The notes below the pieces were generated by a model. That model had not been told where the DNA came from and did not search any database. It worked only from the letters and a program-made list of their open reading frames with translations. Positions 7,301-14,987 of a stretch of 32,358 bases of DNA are shown here, one piece after another. The translations under genes and the position numbers were made by a program. The DNA is from a virus. The stretch covers positions 1 to 32,358 of IMG/VR virus record IMGVR_UViG_3300027963_000208. The stretch is one strand, 5' to 3'. Numbering within the stretch: position 1 is the stretch's first letter; each line of letters begins with the position of its first letter.

Positions 7301-10236
7301 TCCGGCAACAACCTAGCCGCAGTAAGAATAAGAGCATAAGTACGTTGAAAAGCAGCAAGACTACGCGCATCAGCCTCACCAGTAAGAAGCCTATTATTAC
7401 GTTCACTAAGAAGAATCATAGCGTCACGCATACGAGCAACCTTACGTCCTTGTTCAGTACGAGGAACACCTAACTCGTCCACATCTAGCATAGCAGCCAC
7501 AGTAGCACGATAACGAGCCTCAAACTCTGGAGTCATATACCGATCATAATCAATCTCAAGAAGACGCAACTCGTTACCAGCAACCTCAACACCAGAATCT
7601 CTAGCCGCACGAACCTCTTCAAGCCTACGATTAATAGTAGCCGTAAACGCAGCATACCCCTGACTTTCGCCACCAGCAGCATACCAAGCAGCCATCTGCT
7701 CAGCATCATCCAAATCAGAAGCCTGTAACGTCTGCAACTTCTTCTCAACCATAAACTCTCGACTAGCAGCATCAGAAACAATAGGATTACCCTCACGCAA
7801 AGCCTTACCGTAACGATACTGAAAACCAATAAGAGGAAGTTTAGTTATAATGTTACCTGTACCTACTTTTTTCTGAGCCTCTAACCAGAAAGTTTGAGCA
7901 CTACGACTAAGCGGATTACCCGCCATACGCACATAAACCTTATTAGAAGCATTAGCCTGCTGCTCATCTGCAATACGCTGCACAACCTCAGCAACATTAG
8001 AATCACGAATACCATCAGCAGCATTTAAAACAACATAACGAGGCTCAAACAAAGCAGCAGCACGATCAATAGCAGTAGGCACATAAGTACTCTGCGTATT
8101 AATCTTAATAGCCTGCTCTTTAGTATAACCACCAAGCATAAGTTGTTCAATTTTAGAACTATTAGTAGCCGCTAAAATAGCATCAACATTAGGATTAGTA
8201 CCAACCAAAGTCTGGCGTTGCATACGCGCAAACTCTCTAGGAGACAAACCAAGACGACTAGCCTTAGGCAACGCAGTAAGCCTACCAAGTTCACCCGTTT
8301 TACTAGTAACAGCAGCAATCTTACCAAGTTGACCAGCCTTAGCAGCCCAACCAACAGCAGGAACAACAGCCATAAGATCAAGAATAGGCATAAGAGGATC
8401 TTCAAGCGTCGAATTAACAAAACCATCAACACTACCATAACGATACTTATAATCATCAACCATAGCAGTAAGCGCCTCATTAGGATTATCACTTAAAGCA
8501 TACAAACCAGCAGGAGCATTAAGCGTAGCCCTAAGGATACCCTTAGTAAGATTCATACGAATTTGACTCTCAGCAAGCGCTGTATCAGTCCTAAGATTAT
8601 TTCTAATCTCACTAGCAGGAGTAGGAGAAAGCGTACCAGACCCAATAGCACCTAACTTAGCAAGCAAATACTTACTAGGATCATCCCTAAACGCACTAGC
8701 ATCAGCAACCTTAACAGCCTCGGCATTATACTTATCATTACCTAACTCGTTCATATATTCTTGCGCTAAAGCCCTAAGAGGCATAGAAACAGCACCCTCT
8801 TTAAAACCAACAGCACTAACCGCTTGAATAAGACGAACCTTATCCGCATCCGTAACAGTACTCTCACGAATAATAGGAATAGTACTAAGAGAAACCTCAG
8901 AACCACGACCAGAACTAATCACACCAAACAAATTATTATTAATCTCGTTAGGAGTAGTATACACACGCTTATCAAAAAACTCTAAATTAAACTCTGCATT
9001 AGCCTTAGCAGTCTTAGCAGCCTCAACCTGACGTTGTTTATTAGCCTCCGCAATAAGAGGTTTACGGACACGCTCCTCCTCAAGATTACTACTAATTTGA
9101 GCAAAATCTGTACCCTGAATATTATTAATAAAAGTACGCTGAACATCACCATAAGAACTATTAGGACCAAACGAAAACATATAACGCTTTAACTCGTCAA
9201 CCTCAGCCGTATTAGCGCGACCAGACTGCAACTTATTAAATAATGCTACACCCCTATCGCCACCATTCTTTTTAACTTCAGCAGCAATCTTACCACGCCA
9301 CTTCTCATCTTGAACAATAAACTTAGCGTATTTATCACCCATACTCTTAAAATCAAAATTATAATCAACAGTACTAGTCTTACGTTTAGTAACTTTATCA
9401 GGATTTTTATCATCCACCACATAGTACTCGCCCGGAACATCAGTACGCTTAATATTCTTCTCACCAGTACGATCATAATTAAACGCAGTAGAACGAGGAT
9501 TCAAACCATAAATATTCTGATAATACTCTAAACTATCACTAAAATTATAGTTAGGCTTTTTACGATTATAATCAACAATATCAGGGTCTTCCTTAGTATA
9601 AACCCTAACACCACCAGCATCAAACTTAGGCTTAGCCTTCTTAGCCTTATAATTATCACTAAGAAATTGTTGAAGCGCCACAGGACTAGCCACAGTAATA
9701 GTACGCGGAGTATCACTACCCGCAGTCTTAACATAAGCCATCAAACCCTTATTAATCATCTTCTGAGCATCAGCCTGCGTAAGATTAAACGCAGCGCCCT
9801 TAGAATCAATAAACGCTCGAACATCCGCTAAACGAGCAGCCGCACCCGGAACACCCGGTTTAGCAAACGCAAACATATCAAACGAACCAAGATACTTCTC
9901 ACTATCAGGAATAGTATAAGGCAACGCCCTACCGCCCCTATACTGCTGCAAAACATTAGAAACATTAGCACTAATCATAGTCGGATCAATACCCCGAGGA
10001 AAATTCTTCTTATTGGAAAAATAATCCGAAATAATCTTACCACCAAGATAATTATTATACCTAGGTGTCAACATTTGATTATTAGGGGTTCTACGATACT
10101 CAGTAGGCTGAATCCGGCGCGGCTTATATGTCGCGGGTCGAGGCCTATTGGTTGTTCCGCGATTGATCGGCGCGGGGCGAGTACTACTAACCGGAACATT
10201 GTTCGACGGCGCTCGCGGATTAAACACATCAGCCAT
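4327..10236 (-). CDS. Giant virion-type protein, probable internal/ejection protein (1,969 aa)
   Basis: The largest gene, 18% of the window. The N-terminus (about 60 residues) is Pro/Arg-rich and disordered, then a long mostly helical protein follows. A hydrophobic Ala/Gly segment lies near residue 620 (PILDLMAVVPAVGWAAKAG). Around 1415 there is LSMNPKFLQQNVFGTN, and near 1645 LLPFYAWTRHSALFTKRLL, reminiscent of large phage internal proteins with a conserved PFYxWxR-like segment. The end is helical. Size, position between small virion genes and the lysis cassette, and short-tail neighbours suggest a protein ejected with the DNA, analogous to podovirus internal virion proteins. I looked for lytic transglycosylase and single-subunit RNA polymerase motifs and saw none convincing. 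The ATG has GGAGTC a few bases upstream. Confidence 0.85.
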   Translation of the reverse strand: MADVFNPRAPSNNVPVSSTRPAPINRGTTNRPRPATYKPRRIQPTEYRRTPNNQMLTPRYNNYLGGKIISDYFSNKKNFPRGIDPTMISANVSNVLQQYRGGRALPYTIPDSEKYLGSFDMFAFAKPGVPGAAARLADVRAFIDSKGAAFNLTQADAQKMINKGLMAYVKTAGSDTPRTITVASPVALQQFLSDNYKAKKAKPKFDAGGVRVYTKEDPDIVDYNRKKPNYNFSDSLEYYQNIYGLNPRSTAFNYDRTGEKNIKRTDVPGEYYVVDDKNPDKVTKRKTSTVDYNFDFKSMGDKYAKFIVQDEKWRGKIAAEVKKNGGDRGVALFNKLQSGRANTAEVDELKRYMFSFGPNSSYGDVQRTFINNIQGTDFAQISSNLEEERVRKPLIAEANKQRQVEAAKTAKANAEFNLEFFDKRVYTTPNEINNNLFGVISSGRGSEVSLSTIPIIRESTVTDADKVRLIQAVSAVGFKEGAVSMPLRALAQEYMNELGNDKYNAEAVKVADASAFRDDPSKYLLAKLGAIGSGTLSPTPASEIRNNLRTDTALAESQIRMNLTKGILRATLNAPAGLYALSDNPNEALTAMVDDYKYRYGSVDGFVNSTLEDPLMPILDLMAVVPAVGWAAKAGQLGKIAAVTSKTGELGRLTALPKASRLGLSPREFARMQRQTLVGTNPNVDAILAATNSSKIEQLMLGGYTKEQAIKINTQSTYVPTAIDRAAALFEPRYVVLNAADGIRDSNVAEVVQRIADEQQANASNKVYVRMAGNPLSRSAQTFWLEAQKKVGTGNIITKLPLIGFQYRYGKALREGNPIVSDAASREFMVEKKLQTLQASDLDDAEQMAAWYAAGGESQGYAAFTATINRRLEEVRAARDSGVEVAGNELRLLEIDYDRYMTPEFEARYRATVAAMLDVDELGVPRTEQGRKVARMRDAMILLSERNNRLLTGEADARSLAAFQRTYALILTAARLLPEDVVRELGKEGSDVLHSRAVPILNPNIRLTDMLDAGMEDLPNARGEFVDTSIPEVKVLIDRSNAALARLNNDLAARESGGRPIVFMDPNLKPINLPNVPKRVIEDVTVANARVESKVASTTRFYPVRALRIQGLFDDSNMSFDRKHLLSDDVFYLPEQFFATSRTGKLKYNKPADARISIEVAIANKMHKMFPNARDFIDKISTRDMRGNEDFDLKINRNEVIRSGLASYQFDVQLNGSARATARRVETLYDDVINEQAVPITVKDYLDNPDAYVPLITQRIFDTLESAEAYASTYRHRSGMDATDKGFVESIMDQGVEKFKVTMNYFDVMSTTLAEHRTARLADWETDLSSKYVDKDFIDLMNPNDLANMAASDIGDRYAALGLSDPNSTIMVIPRGIYNKFGEASRRSNNLAVKTMQLVNNLFKMLVLSMNPKFLQQNVFGTNTMLMLARPEWAMQVMADMFSKGAKNALKQADRLGQKLSREDREQLQSLSELGDDTMIIKEVFSDDFHHDIFMEDNTELGASVSGAVNELSKRAPSVGRFVRPLLKNKATRIGGKFARGVTSFGYVITFAFEGAIRASILKQSALSQPLFRAFMDSDVVAEASNVPIPGLAINKMTKFHTALRMIADPNSPYYNEFMLREMRYAADSVVGNYRWFSPSEKFARNFLLPFYAWTRHSALFTKRLLQDRPITANLTANLGNYGYEQILEAGGLPDWLLGSVPFTGDVANFLGFDPEKVNVLNVESVNPFATTGRNIAAVAGFLTGDPSLRSIQPITAGTNPYITGLFSRSYGVNPLTGYPLREEERNKSAAQYYKDMYAAFPAISLGINLFKTDADLNALRNINSVEDFLADPEDPTSTKLTLPKEKLSTNYSPTSMAGIFNAFSPSRVYSLGPTELDKAMQQQARDAGRLVAGQADAFESAKTKAINALTKYRQAKFFIENVLLPTYGKNADPAIIRRIMQGLADMYPSNAELGRLTADDIDRIMNGG

Positions 10237-10283
10237 GTTTTATGACTCCTTTATAGAATTATCGTACGCTATCTTTAAATAAA

Positions 10284-11297
10284 TTATCGTGACACAACTG
10301 CCGCAGCGCTGCCAACAGTATTCTTAGCCTTATTAATATCACTAGTACTCCAACCAGCCTTCTTCAACTCAGCAACAACAAGAGCATTATTAAGATTAAC
10401 ACCCCTAATATTAGCAAGAGCAGTAAGACGCTCTAACCTAGTCTTCTGAGGCAACGCCTTAATCTCCGCCCTAGTTAACTTATTAGCAAGCCTAACACTA
10501 TTAATACTAGCCTTAGCCTCATCAATCTGCAAAGGAGTCATCTTAGTAATCTGATCAGTCTGAGCAAGCGTTAAACCAAGATTAGCAGCATCCTGCTCAG
10601 CAATGCCAAGAGTCTCAGCAATAGTCTTAGCAGTACTAGCCTTAGAACCCTCAATCTGAGCATTAGTTAAACCAAGATTAGCCTGTTCCTGTTCAGCAGC
10701 CGCATTAGACGGCGAACCATCCTCATTATACGTTGGCGTACTAGAAATAGTCTTAGCAGTATTAGCCTCAGTACCAAGATTATTAACAGTACCAGTTTCA
10801 ATAGCCTGACCACCCTGAGCATACTGAAGATAATCAGCAAGTAACTTAGCCTTATCCTCCTCAGCAGCAACAACCTTATCCTCATTCAAAAATCGTTGCC
10901 CTTCAAGATTCTGCTTATTCTCCATAATACTCGAAGCAAGATTCTGCTGAACATTAGTCCCAAGAACCCCACCCATAAGCGCAGCAGACCCACCAGCACG
11001 ACTAGTACCACGAGCCGCATCAGCAAGCATAGTAGGACTAAACCCCGGCAAACTAGCACCCAAACCACCAAGCGCAGACAAACCAGACATACCAACCCGA
11101 TTAACGTCCTCACCCAAACGACCAGCAGCACCAATAGCAGGTTGATAAAGAGCCGTAGTCTCATCCTGAACCTGACCACTCGTTTTCATACTAGCCAAAC
11201 GCTTCTGAGCAGCAGCAATACGAGGATCAACCGTAGCACCCATACCAGCCGCATAATTCTTACCATAATTTAACCAATAATCAGTACTCTCAGCCAC
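10284..11297 (-). CDS. Ala/Gly-rich helical virion protein (337 aa)
   Basis: No named family. GTG at 11297 is chosen because GGGGAGG lies nine bases upstream; the longer TTG frame at 11315 would include the SD itself. Residues about 60-120 are Gly/Ala-rich (LSALGGLGASLPG). Residues 120-330 are strongly helical, with a repeated style of Ala/Asn/Leu/Thr stretches such as TAKTISST, TAKTIAET and NLGLTNAQ, NLGLTLAQ, which look like degenerate internal duplications. It lies between a 182-aa protein of similar style and the giant virion protein, so an internal core or ejection role is plausible. Confidence 0.78.
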   Translation of the reverse strand: MAESTDYWLNYGKNYAAGMGATVDPRIAAAQKRLASMKTSGQVQDETTALYQPAIGAAGRLGEDVNRVGMSGLSALGGLGASLPGFSPTMLADAARGTSRAGGSAALMGGVLGTNVQQNLASSIMENKQNLEGQRFLNEDKVVAAEEDKAKLLADYLQYAQGGQAIETGTVNNLGTEANTAKTISSTPTYNEDGSPSNAAAEQEQANLGLTNAQIEGSKASTAKTIAETLGIAEQDAANLGLTLAQTDQITKMTPLQIDEAKASINSVRLANKLTRAEIKALPQKTRLERLTALANIRGVNLNNALVVAELKKAGWSTSDINKAKNTVGSAAAVVSR

Positions 11298-11320
11298 AAA
11301 AATCATCCTCCCCAATAAAA

Positions 11321-11869
11321 TTAAGCATTATACAAACTCATTAATTGTGCAAGACGCTGAGCATTACTCTGCGCATCCGACACATTAGCAGCACCAACAT
11401 TCTGATACTTCTTAGCCAAATCACTATATTTGCCCTGAAGACCACCAAACAATTCGGAACTAAGACCAGCAAGATTACTACTAGTAGCACCCTCAGACAA
11501 AGCCTGCGCCTGCTGACCCAAACCGCTGCCACGACCAAGACCACGATTCATAATACTACGATTAATATCCGCTTCTTGCGTACCACCCTGTTGAGTAGCC
11601 TCAGCAAAGCGACCAGTAGAACCATACTGACCACCACTAGTTTGTTGAAGAATGCTAGCCTGATCAAACGTAGGATTACCCGCCTCGTCAAACTGGACAA
11701 CACTATCAGGATCAAAAGCATTCTGAGCATTAAGAACACTATACTGCCCATCTTGACCCGGCATTTGCCAACCAAAACTACGCATCTGTTGGTCAACAAA
11801 ATTACCATAATCTTCAATAGCACCACGATAAGCCATTGCTGCTTGGATTGCGTTGTCTGCTACAGTCAT
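11321..11869 (-). CDS. Gln/Ala/Gly-rich small virion protein (182 aa)
   Basis: No family recognised. The ATG at 11869 overlaps the stop of the upstream gene (TAATG), so the two are translationally coupled. The N-terminus (ADNAIQAAMAYRGAIEDYG) is an amphipathic helix. The middle is Gln/Gly/Ser-rich (QQTSGGQYGSTGRF) and the end is helical with many Ala, Gln and Leu. The composition matches low-complexity internal virion proteins of short-tailed phages. Function is inferred from position only. Confidence 0.75.
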   Translation of the reverse strand: MTVADNAIQAAMAYRGAIEDYGNFVDQQMRSFGWQMPGQDGQYSVLNAQNAFDPDSVVQFDEAGNPTFDQASILQQTSGGQYGSTGRFAEATQQGGTQEADINRSIMNRGLGRGSGLGQQAQALSEGATSSNLAGLSSELFGGLQGKYSDLAKKYQNVGAANVSDAQSNAQRLAQLMSLYNA

Positions 11870-12132
11870 TAGGCGCTCTTTTTAATCCAAGTAACAGTTC
11901 CGGGAGGCGTACCAAACGCAGTATTCATAGCCGCTAATGTAGGACTAGTACTAGCACTTAATGCCTGCCAACCAGTTGGAATAGTTGCTGTAGCATTAAG
12001 CATAATCATTCCCGGTACTGCCACGCGGGTATATAGACTAGTATCAATACTAGTAATTAGTGTATTAATACTATTATATCCGGCTGTATCTGCTCCGGTT
12101 AATAGTGTGAAACCATAATTAGTTGTTGCCAC
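11869..12132 (-). CDS. Short tail-fibre-like protein (87 aa)
   Basis: The N-terminus (NYGFTLLTGADTAGYNSINT) is the kind of short leader seen on phage fibres, and the second half (VPGMIMLNATATIPTGW) resembles the start of a tail-collar-type tip domain, where PTGW is typical. At 87 residues it is far shorter than a usual fibre, so it may be a minimal tip or a degenerate fibre. GTG at 12132 has GGAGG seven bases upstream. It overlaps the glycosyltransferase by 14 bases. Confidence 0.72.
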   Translation of the reverse strand: MATTNYGFTLLTGADTAGYNSINTLITSIDTSLYTRVAVPGMIMLNATATIPTGWQALSASTSPTLAAMNTAFGTPPGTVTWIKKSA

Positions 12133-13174
12133 TACAAGCCTCCTTATAATAAATAAGATTATTAATTAAACGATCATCGTCTAGCGCTAACAAAAGCGCT
12201 GCATTGCCATACTCCACAGCCCTATCAAACAAACCAAGATTATACGCACTAATAGCAGCATAATCATAAGGCGCAAAACCCCAAGCAAAATCCTCACACA
12301 AATACTCAAGCGGCTTATCAGTAATGTCTAACGCCCTCTGAGAAGCCCACAAACAGCCCTCCCAAGCGTTTTTATTATAATAATACTTAGCCAAGTCCAC
12401 CCACACCTCACGACGCTCAGGAGCCTCAGCAACAGCCTTAAAAAGCCACTCCTCAGTATCCTCTAACTCGGCAAGATACCGCATACTACGCGCACGTTCA
12501 GGTCGCCAAAGAGCCTTAGGAAGCGAGAGGTGCCGCTTAAACTCCAACAAAGCCTTATCCCTATCGCCAGTAAAAAATAATTCTCTAGCATAATAAAAAG
12601 CATTACGATCATCAGTAGGATCCTCTTCCACACTAAGGGCAAGAAGAGGCAAATATTGTCCACGACTTTTAGTACTATCAGGATAATGATGAATCTCAAG
12701 ATCACACCACTCTTGAGTTTCTACAATACTAGATTTAAGTACCTCGTGAACAGGATGCTTCCACTCATAATAATTACGAGCATGAATTTTATCGCCACCA
12801 TAAACAAGGCCCTCAGAACCATCATCATTCCAAGACCAAACATACTTATAACGAGGACGAGTAACACCAAGATCATGCATCTTTTGTAATTCCTCACGCC
12901 ACCCCGGAAGAAGAACCTCATCCATATCAAGCGCAATACAATAATCAATATCCTTAGGCAACGCCTTTAAAGCCGCATTACGAGCCTTATCAAAACGCCA
13001 AGGATCAATCTTAATTTTTTGAACCGCACAACCCCGCATTAACGCTTCTCCAACAGTATCATCTGTAGAACCAGTATCCGCAATAAGCCAATAATCCGCA
13101 TCTCGACAAGAATCATACCACTTATTAACAAACTGCTCCTCATTAAGAGCAATAGTATAAACAGCAACTTTCAT
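12119..13174 (-). CDS. Family-2-type glycosyltransferase with TPR-like C-terminus (351 aa)
   Basis: Transfers a sugar from a nucleotide donor to an unknown acceptor. The GT-A fold is visible: NEEQ at residues 11-14, ADTGSTDDT at 32-40 (donor site), and LDMDEVLLPGW at 82-92 with the metal-binding acidic motif. From about 195 onward the protein is helical with repeats that look like tetratricopeptide units (FYYARELFFTGDRDKALLEF, YYNKNAWEGCLWASQRAL). It sits among fibre genes, so a virion or fibre glycosylation role is possible, or modification of the host surface; the substrate cannot be read from sequence. ATG has GGAG six bases upstream. Confidence 0.88.
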   Translation of the reverse strand: MKVAVYTIALNEEQFVNKWYDSCRDADYWLIADTGSTDDTVGEALMRGCAVQKIKIDPWRFDKARNAALKALPKDIDYCIALDMDEVLLPGWREELQKMHDLGVTRPRYKYVWSWNDDGSEGLVYGGDKIHARNYYEWKHPVHEVLKSSIVETQEWCDLEIHHYPDSTKSRGQYLPLLALSVEEDPTDDRNAFYYARELFFTGDRDKALLEFKRHLSLPKALWRPERARSMRYLAELEDTEEWLFKAVAEAPERREVWVDLAKYYYNKNAWEGCLWASQRALDITDKPLEYLCEDFAWGFAPYDYAAISAYNLGLFDRAVEYGNAALLLALDDDRLINNLIYYKEACSGNN

Positions 13175-13188
13175 TAATACTCCAAAAA

Positions 13189-13452
13189 CTATTCGACAAC
13201 AGTACCATTATACATAACTACATGATCACCAACAGGATGAATATTATCTAAATGCGCTTCCCACTTATGTAAAGGACAAGTAGCCATAGAAAGTTTAGTT
13301 TTCCACTTCATCTTACAACCACACTCCATACAAATACCTAATTTTAATGAAGGACAAGCAGCACAAATACTAAGTCGTTCCGTTACAACTTCTTCAGGTG
13401 CTTTAGGAACTTCTTTGCGCAACATATCCCAAGGACGGACATTATCACTCAT
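13189..13452 (-). CDS. Small Cys-rich, probably zinc-binding phage protein (87 aa)
   Basis: Cysteines at 30, 33, 41, 44, 46 and 59 form CAAC, CMECGC and TCPLHKW motifs. This pattern (CxxC, CxxCGC, Cys-Pro, Lys-Trp) is familiar from small uncharacterised proteins encoded among structural genes of many marine and cyanobacterial phages; I recall the pattern but not a function. Metal binding is inferred. Start ATG is preceded by GGGG. It lies between a fibre gene and the glycosyltransferase. Confidence 0.82.
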   Translation of the reverse strand: MSDNVRPWDMLRKEVPKAPEEVVTERLSICAACPSLKLGICMECGCKMKWKTKLSMATCPLHKWEAHLDNIHPVGDHVVMYNGTVVE

Positions 13453-13461
13453 TATAACCCC

Positions 13462-14457
13462 TTAAATAGTATACCTAATTACAACAATTCCAGAACCACC
13501 AGCGCCACCAGCATTAGAAGCCGAATGACCTCCAGCACCACCATTGCCAGTATTAGCACTACCGGCAGTACCAGCCCCAGCAGTAGTACGACCAGTACCA
13601 CCAACACCATAAGTGGCTAACCACCCAACATAACCAGCGCCACCAGTACTACCACTAGCAGCCCCAGCAGCCCCGCCACCACCACCACCAGCAGCCGCAC
13701 TAGGAGCAGCAGCCCCAGCAAAAGAACCATTACTACCACCAGTACCACTATTAGCAAAAGGCGCAGTAACACCACCGCCATTACCCCCAGTAGCAGAATA
13801 AGTAGCGCCGCTTGCAATAGCAAAACTACTACTTGTGCCAGCACCACCAGCACCACTAGCAGTATCTCCTGTAGTTCCCGAACCAGCAGTACCAGCAGTA
13901 CCTAAAGTAATAGTAGCACTTGCTCCTTGTGCTAAAGATAAAGAAGAAACAAGATTTTTAACTCCGCCAGCACCTGAACCACCAGCACGAGCGCCAGTAG
14001 TAGTAGGATTACAATTATAAGGATTACAGTTATAAGGGTTACAATTGTAAGGGTTACAGTTATAAGGATTACAAGAATAGCAATAACAACAATCAGTACA
14101 ATAGCCACAACCAATACCACAAGGTCCATCACACTCACAACCATAACCATTATAACAAAAACAACCCTCAAACTCATAATATCCACAACTAACACAACAA
14201 GTCGAATAACAAGTATCGTAACAAGTCTGATAACAAGTCTGATAACAAGTAGCATAAGTTCTAGCATCAGAACCACCAGCACCACCACCACCCGCACCAA
14301 CAACTAAAACATCACAAATAAGAGTACCAGAAGGAACAGTAAAACTACCATTAGAAGTAAAACTATGATAACGATAACCGGCAGCCTCACTAACAGTACC
14401 ACCAGACCCATAACTACCAACATTAGCAGACGAAATAATACCATAATTATTAGGCAT
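13462..14457 (-). CDS. Glycine-rich tail fibre/adhesin with a 22-cysteine insert (331 aa)
   Basis: Residues 1-50 form a small beta-type domain (YRYHSFTSNGSF, DVLVVGAGGGG). A Cys/Tyr-rich insert follows at residues 71-149, then a Gly/Ala/Ser-rich region with many GG runs to the end, closing with GGSGIVVIRY. The same start and end blocks occur in the adhesin at 27763-28794. Glycine-rich fibres often carry host-recognition specificity through polyglycine-helix packing; that is family knowledge applied by analogy. The ATG overlaps the stop of the upstream gene by one base, with GAGGG upstream. The frame is continuous on both sides of the Cys insert, so it is not a frameshift artefact. Confidence 0.85.
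   Translation of the reverse strand: MPNNYGIISSANVGSYGSGGTVSEAAGYRYHSFTSNGSFTVPSGTLICDVLVVGAGGGGAGGSDARTYATCYQTCYQTCYDTCYSTCCVSCGYYEFEGCFCYNGYGCECDGPCGIGCGYCTDCCYCYSCNPYNCNPYNCNPYNCNPYNCNPTTTGARAGGSGAGGVKNLVSSLSLAQGASATITLGTAGTAGSGTTGDTASGAGGAGTSSSFAIASGATYSATGGNGGGVTAPFANSGTGGSNGSFAGAAAPSAAAGGGGGGAAGAASGSTGGAGYVGWLATYGVGGTGRTTAGAGTAGSANTGNGGAGGHSASNAGGAGGSGIVVIRYTI
14011..14247 (-). repeat. Cys-Tyr tandem repeat insert within the glycine-rich fibre
   Basis: The encoded segment has 22 cysteines in 79 residues. It begins with period-4 units (CYQT, CYQT, CYDT, CYST), passes through an irregular Cys-rich core (FCYNGYGCECDGPCGIGC), and ends with four period-5 CNPYN units. At DNA level the last units are near-identical 15-base repeats, so expansion or contraction by slippage is likely. 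Confidence 0.9.
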
Positions 14458-14978
14458 TATACAGCCCTCAAAGACTTATAAACACTAAACTTAATAGGAC
14501 CACCAATAATAATATTACTAACAGTAACATTAAAAGCAAAAGAACGAACAGGAACAGCGTCTTCTTTATCAGAAAGATCCTGAGTAAGAGCAAAATAAAC
14601 TTTAAAAGAAGGACTATAACGAATTAAATCAGAAGCACTAAACATAATACTATCATCACTTTTAACAATAGTAAAATCATAAGGATTAACATCATCCATA
14701 CTAGTTAACTTATCACAAGAAAACTCAACATAATACAAATTATCTACCCTAAAATTATCATAAAAAGGTACATCAGAAAAAACAAAACTTTCCGACTCAG
14801 AAACAAAATCATCTACCAAAGAGACAGAAGAAACTTCTTCAAACCCAACATAATCATCATACTTATTCCAAGTATTATTTTCAAAAATATAAACATAATT
14901 ATCCATACCAACAAAAACCATCGTACCATCAGGCACATTTGTAGGAAGATTATTAAAAGACTCAACAATACTAAACAT
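14457..14978 (-). CDS. Unknown fibre-associated protein (173 aa)
   Basis: Residues about 10-45 (PDGTMVFVGMDNYVYIFENN, then TWNKYDD) match the style of a small beta motif common near fibre N-termini, where a parameter-like strand pair ends in YxxNxTW; a similar motif (YNGTAWVKA) occurs in the fibre at 28796-29704. The rest is acidic, Ser/Val/Phe-rich and beta-like. ATG at 14978 has GGATT upstream. Its place between two fibres suggests a fibre adaptor or baseplate part. No enzyme motif is visible. Confidence 0.75.
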   Translation of the reverse strand: MFSIVESFNNLPTNVPDGTMVFVGMDNYVYIFENNTWNKYDDYVGFEEVSSVSLVDDFVSESESFVFSDVPFYDNFRVDNLYYVEFSCDKLTSMDDVNPYDFTIVKSDDSIMFSASDLIRYSPSFKVYFALTQDLSDKEDAVPVRSFAFNVTVSNIIIGGPIKFSVYKSLRAV

Positions 14979-14987
14979 TATAATCCT

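Noticed and set aside
4327-10236. Identification of the giant protein as an N4-type virion RNA polymerase
   Set aside because: No convincing polymerase motifs were visible by eye; kept only as something to test.
14011-14247. Frameshift as the source of the Cys-rich run
   Set aside because: Gly-rich coding sequence with matching fibre blocks continues in the same frame on both sides, and the repeats are regular at the protein level.
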